Shown here piece by piece: positions 53,420 through 64,000 of a stretch of DNA of 64,000 nt. The notes beneath the pieces were generated by a model. It was not told the DNA's origin, did no database searches, and saw only the letters and a list, made by a program, of their open reading frames with translations. A program made the position numbers and the translations under genes. Position 1 is the stretch's first letter. Every line of letters begins with the position of its first letter. This stretch comes from Larimichthys crocea (Eukaryota > Chordata > Actinopteri > Sciaenidae), in NCBI RefSeq assembly GCF_000972845.2, contig NC_040027.1:12763760-12827759 (forward strand). Direction: 5' to 3'.

Positions 53420-53593
53420 CCTTTTATTATTATTAAACTACCTTTATGCATTTTGACAGCTGGAGAGATAGACGTGAAATTCAGAGGAGAGAGAGGATGA
53501 CGTGCTGCAAAGGACCCAGACTAGAGTCGAACCCAGACCAGAGTCGAACCCAGACGGCTGCAGCACCCTACAGGTGAGTTACCGGGGCACCCC
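53420..53593 (-). mobile_element. tRNA-derived SINE
   Basis: On the minus strand the head reads ggggtgccccggtaactcac (tRNA-like 5' end with A-box), followed by a duplicated B-box segment (gggttcgactctg twice, 15-18 bp apart). A body with ctttgcagcacgtcatcctc and an AT-rich tail (aataataataaaagg) follow. The structure is typical of teleost tRNA-type SINEs. Exact ends and target duplications were not defined. Confidence 0.75.
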
Positions 53594-53639
53594 ACCTTGT
53601 ATTATTTTTAATATTCAGAGATTCCAAAGATGCAAAAAG

Positions 53640-55248
53640 AGAGAGAACAACTTTTCAGCTTTTATTTGAAATGTGAATTTACACAGGGAAACTGAAAGTC
53701 ATGTTTGTGGATATAAAAAAAAAAAGTTCAATAACAAAAACTTTCACACAAAAGGTGTGGTATGTCTTTTTGCAACATTCGTTGTAGCTTCCCACTGAAT
53801 CTGAGCTTCAACAGAGGCACCTCTCTCTTTAATAAATAGTTTCATTTACAGAATGAGTAATTAGTTATAAATATGAAGGCGCATTTAAAACATTTTTTTT
53901 TTAAAGCAATTATAAATGTATTGATTCAGTTACAAAAACAAACAAACAGGCAAAGCAAATCAACCAAGCAGAGATGCAGAAACTGCAAATAATAATGGCT
54001 AAACCAGAGATTGGCACAAAATGATAAACGGACAAACGAAACATGACGTTCAAACTCAAGTGAAACTTTAAATTATAGGCACTAGTTTCATAACAGCCAC
54101 CACACCGATTACCAGAACAGCTTCCCTAACACTGGCACAAGAGGTAAAAGCCAGCAAAACATATTCCTCTTGTCTTCTTTGTTCGAGACGTTCTTCCATT
54201 TATTTTTTTTTCATGGCATGAATGATATACACTGACAGGAATCTGAATTTACTGAAGCACTTTAAAGTTTCCTTCGTTTCATTGGCTGAAAGGGGGCAAA
54301 ATATGTTCAGGTTTCTTTCAAAGAATCAGATATAACTCAAACCTAAAGTCAACCTGTTCTTTATAATCTTAGCACTTAAATGGAAATGTATAATCTTGGC
54401 TAATTGTGTTACAAATCAGAAGGCTTTGGCCGAGGTGTCATCAGTCACCAAGTCCCGATTTGACACTTAAAATAAAAGGCTTTGGAGAGTTAGCTTGCAG
54501 TTGAGGTTCAAAATGTACATTTTTAACAATTGAAATCTTTAAAACAAAAATACTGATATGGATGTTTGGACATACATTTCTTAAATAATTTGAATAAATA
54601 ATTTCCAAAACAAACTTGTGCATACATTCTGGCTGATTTACATGAGGAAAGATTCTTTAAAAAAAAAAAAAGGTCATGACACACACAAGAGGTGCTTTCA
54701 CTGTTGCAAGACATCCGCGAATTCTCTGAACGTTTACGAGACATTTTTCACCTGCACAGCATCATCATAGAGATCGCTCACCTACTTCTGTTAAACACAG
54801 AGCATAAAGAGAGAAATGTGTGGAAACATTTCAACCTGAGGGAGGCGGGGGGGGAAAAGAAGAAAAGAACAGGGGAGGAAAGCTGAGCGATGAAGTGATA
54901 TGAACTGTCTGACAGATGATTGCAGACAAACCAAGGCAGGTGATGTGTCCTCTGCTGGCAAAGCTGGAGTTGGGCTGGTTTCTTTGGCATTGACTGTCTG
55001 CACTACATGCCTGACCCCGCTCCAGAGCTGGACCTCACAGAGAAACACGATGGGAGGCCTTCTTTGACATGATATGGGCACTGTCCTCTCCTTTTATGTT
55101 TTAAATCTGAATTCTATATATTTTTTTTTGGACATAGTCTCTCTCTTTCTCTTCACTGTAAAAGGTATCTAGGTAGATAAAGTGCCGTGTTGTAATGTCT
55201 GCCTCCTCGTGTTGATCGTTTGACTGGAGAGCCCTCTGCTGGCCCGTT
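53640..55248 (-). other. slain2: slain2 3'UTR
   Basis: AT-rich non-coding sequence following the slain2 stop on the minus strand. AATAAA (53666-53661, minus strand) gives a plausible distal 3' end near 53640. Extent is inferred; alternative signals occur within it (for example TTTATT on the plus strand near 53900-54600). Confidence 0.5.
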
Positions 55249-60356
<5,108 letters not shown>

Positions 60357-63300
60357 CTGTAGAGTCAAAGGTTGTCATACATTTAGAAAAAACATTACAC
60401 AGCCACACCTTTGTACAAGCAGAGTTTTAAAAAAAAACAAAAAACATTAATATTCAAAGTGGGTATATTCAGTCACTGCGTATCTGAAATGTCACATCAT
60501 TTCTTTATTTATGCGACTTTATCTCTGCTTTATTACAGATCAGTGTTTTATTGTTTTGGTAAGAAGTTTTAAGTTTTAGTAAACAATGAAAATATAAGGC
60601 TGTTCCCTTACGGTTATTGAAAAATCTGTCAAAACATGTTCATGTTATCGTCTATAATGAATTCAGCCATGCAGTAGGATTTGTTGTGAAGATTGGTGTG
60701 ATGCCAAAGATGAGATTCTTTCCTTCGTTGTCCAGTAACAACTGATGACCGGTAGTTCATCCTCTTAAAAATGTCAAAATATTAATAAATAGTTTTTTTT
60801 TTTTATTAAAAAACTTTCTTACACAACCATGAATAAAGTTGTAGTAGATGATTTGTGACTCAGAGTAGGCAGCTTACAGGTCAAGATGCTGCATCGTGGG
60901 GAGGAATCAACTACTGCAAACTTCACTGTTCATTGTTTAACTCGCCCTGTATGTTAACATATTACATCCATGCTCCAGACCTTGACAAAGCCCGTGTTTG
61001 ACCACAACACCAGCGGTGCTGGCCCATAGCCCGGCACCTTAATGAAAGCTCTACAGTGTGCCGGCAGTCTGGACGAGTCTCTTAAACCGTATGCTGAGAG
61101 TGTGGGCCTGATAGAGTTCCTGCATCATCAGCCGCGAGAAGCGCTCAACAATGCACGCCATTCAATCCATACGAGCACAATGCTATTCTCTGTGGGAGCT
61201 AGTCAAAGGCTGCACTCTGCAGAGGTCCTCGTCTCCGTCATGAGATCTGACTCTGGGCAGGGTTGGATGGTTAACGTCTCTCTGTTTCTCCATCTGATCC
61301 GATGTGTTTACAAAGCTCAGGGGTGACTGGAAAGAAACCTTTTAAGCTCAGCCACCTCCTCCTTTCACTTTCTCCCTCTCCTGGTGCTCTGCACTCTGTC
61401 CTCCTGCATTATTTAGGTAATACCATCCATGTCCACTCGGCTGCCATCCGCCACGGATCAGCTACTGAGGAATGTCAACACAGCAACATGTAGGTCTGTG
61501 ACACTGCACTTTAAAAACAAAGGATGCTTGGTTTCACATTTAAGAAGAGTCAAATCAAGAGATTAAAACGGTTCACCTGCTGGAACTGACCTCCAATACC
61601 AGAGCCGAGGTTACATTGAAAACAAAGTAGTCAGCTACTTCACTGTGGCTAAAAATGTGCACGAACACGCCACTGACAAACACAAAGACATTTCTGCGAG
61701 TGCTTGCAAAACATGACTCATCTTTTGTGCACTGAGAAGTTAAGGAATCGCCCTAACTATGATAAGGCAAATCTGCCACGACAAAATCATAAGAATATGA
61801 ACCCGGCTCGAGGTTCTGTGTCAAATATTTTAGAGGTGCCCTGTCACAGTGACTCTAGCAGCACATTGTCAATTGAAACACACACACAGCGATCTAAAGG
61901 GATCTGCAGCACAGGGACCGAACCGAAATAGACTGTCCTCAAATCCTCATGTCCTAAAACAAGAAAAGAAGTCAGAGGAAGAGAGAGAGAAGGAGTTCCT
62001 ACTCGCTACTCATGATTGATGCCATTTGGATTTACTGTGATATGAAGTTGTACTTTTCCGTCTTGGCTTTTCAGCTGCTGGAAACTTCAGAGCAGTTTCC
62101 ACCGAGGCCAAAAGAAAAAAACAAATGAAGCCAGTACACGACAGCCCGATAGAAAATGAAGGCCTGAAGGGCTTAAGTGGTGAGGAGGAAATGGAAGACA
62201 ACAGAACATAGGAACACAGATAAGAGCAAACAGAGGGAGTCTTTGTAAAGATGAGAGATAAATACCTCAAAGGAGAAAAGCTAAAACCGGCAGAGACATT
62301 CAAGAAGGAGGTGAACTCGCTGTACAGTATGAGGTTTAAGTCAAAGCTTTTATGAGCAGGAGGAGAGCAGGTCAGCTATGCGACTGTGGTCGGGACCTCT
62401 CGGGTCCTGTATGTACAATAGATCAACAGTGCAGAACAGCTGTCAAAGCAGCACTGTGGAAAAAAACTGTTGAATCGCCCGGCAACACATGTTGTGACTG
62501 TTTACCGGGCCCCCGGAGAAAGCAGTGCTGTCTGACGAGAGTAACTCACAGCCGTCTCCTCCCTGTTGTTAGTTATATAACTGAGGCACGTCATGTGAGG
62601 ATATGGTTTGAACAGGGTGTGCACAGACAAAAGGCTTGGTCACTACTCTTCTTAAAGCACAGGTCATGTTTAAAACACGGGAATGTCTCGCCTGAGTGTG
62701 AACTCGCTGGCACAGACGGATCCAAACATCTTGACCTGAATCCACCTCGGGTGAATTGCTTTCTTTTTTCTTTGACACAAACTCAAACCAACACCATGGC
62801 AACAGGGTTTCCGTGTCTGGGTGTGAAGAAGAGTAGCCGGGGAGTCATGAGGGCGTGTCTCTCCTTCATAAATGTGGTGTTAACGATTCGCTCAAGTCTC
62901 GTGTGCGGAACAAGGAAACAAAAATCTAGAGTTGACTCGATTGAAATGTTTTCAGCACGCTGTCACAGCGAATCACAAGACTCCACAGTGGAAGCGATGA
63001 CAACATTAAAGACCGTGGGGATATTTTCAGGCAGGAGCAGGATGACGTTATCTTCCTTACACACCTACTGTGATGAAATCACCACCCTCACGCCTCCCTG
63101 AACCTCACTCGTGTTATCTGTAGTATTAACCAGCTGTTAGTCAGGTCGTGTCCTTTGTTCACTGAGCATGCTCTAAGGTTACATTCAGAACAAATGTCAG
63201 TCCATCCTGTGACGGGGAGGTGACTTTGTCTCCAGGTGCTATCCGGATTCTTCGCACGACAGAGCTGGGAAGATCACAGCGACACATCCTTCAGTGGCCC

Positions 63301-64000
63301 GTTGCTCAACACGATCTGTCACATGAGCATACCACTGTCAAAATGGAAATGACCCCTCTCAGTTTAGCTGCGAGGATTTGAGGCCGGTCCTCTTCACTAA
63401 AGGGACTAACTATAATTAGTGGCAGCCGTAAGCTCAAATAACAGACACACAGACCATAAAGACCTAAAAATAAGGCAGACCTGAGTGATACGCTGTAGAG
63501 GAAATATAACATTTTGTTTACGATTTATACTGTGTGCAATTTCTAACAGCTTACTCAGTGTAGAGTGAACCGGACAAGGACGACGTATTAAATTACATTT
63601 ATATTTTAAACTCGAACAGCAGCGCCACACAGCTCCTCGACTTCCAGTGTAACACTGCTCATTCAACGTGGACCAGTTCAAGATCGCCGGTAACATCGTC
63701 TTTGTGTATCTTGAGGAGAAAGTGATTCACTAGACAGATGTAAGTATAAATAAATAAATACTGTACGTGCCCCGAGCACAATCATAAAGGCACAAAACGA
63801 GAAATATTTTTGCATACCACATGGTGGAGTTTAAATGAAGCATTCATTTTCACACACAAAGATATATACCATACCAAAGATAAAAACTGAATCCCCTTTA
63901 CACTCCGAAAGCCTTTAGGTGTCTGTCAGTCATTTTCTGCTCATTTAAATCACATGTCGAGACAAACAACAGCCTCTGCCTTTCAATGATTAACCGTGCA
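60357..64000 (-). other. slain2: slain2 intron to window edge
   Basis: Sequence upstream of the first slain2 exon in the window. I looked for the conserved upstream SLAIN2 exon ([20 protein letters not shown]) on the minus strand and did not see it, so the intron probably extends beyond 64000. It contains a 249-codon plus-strand open frame (62352-63101) that I cannot link to any family. Confidence 0.6.

Noticed and set aside
61042..61326. 94-codon plus-strand open frame in the slain2 intron
   Set aside because: Length is expected by chance and no family pattern is visible; noted only beside the longer open frame at 62352.

Overview
This window is vertebrate nuclear DNA, almost certainly from a ray-finned (teleost) fish. 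The genes are split into many exons with GT-AG introns, many of them only about 80-120 bp. There are many CA/TG microsatellites, a tRNA-derived SINE and a MITE of a type I recognise from teleost genomes. The proteins are close to, but clearly different from, their mammalian counterparts. No bacterial, phage, plasmid or CRISPR content is visible.

Layout: four protein-coding genes in the order fryl (+), zar1 (-), slc10a4 (-), slain2 (-, 5' end beyond the window). This is the human 4p12 block SLAIN2-SLC10A4-ZAR1-FRYL read in the opposite direction. fryl fills positions 1575-43414. I traced 63 coding exons whose splice phases all agree; together they give 9426 nt, or 3141 codons plus stop. It starts from a FRY-like upstream first exon and includes three very small or optional exons (45, 9 and 18 nt). 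Its 3'UTR runs to about 45290 and meets the 3' end of zar1 tail to tail, with a MITE-like element between them. zar1 has four coding exons, and its first intron carries a foldback element and a 21-bp tandem array that touches the splice donor. slc10a4 has three coding exons and a clear TATA box, and its 3' end lies only about 130 bp upstream of the zar1 start. slain2 is represented by its last eight coding exons, two of them phase-1 cassette exons, and a long 3'UTR. From 60357 to the end is slain2 intron.

Roles: the genes are neighbours by ancient linkage, not a pathway. fryl encodes a giant Furry-family scaffold linked to NDR kinases. zar1 encodes a maternal mRNA-binding protein of oocytes. 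slc10a4 encodes a vesicular SLC10 membrane protein of neurons. slain2 encodes a microtubule plus-end factor. FRY and ZAR1L are neighbours on human 13q13, so FRYL-ZAR1 and FRY-ZAR1L look like ohnologous pairs from vertebrate genome duplication.

I do not see a new multi-gene system. The most interesting signals are at the splicing level: cassette exons in slain2 that would make or break an SxIP (EB1-binding) motif, several in-frame microexons in fryl, an oocyte-type promoter squeezed between slc10a4 and zar1, and repeats sitting at the zar1 splice donor.
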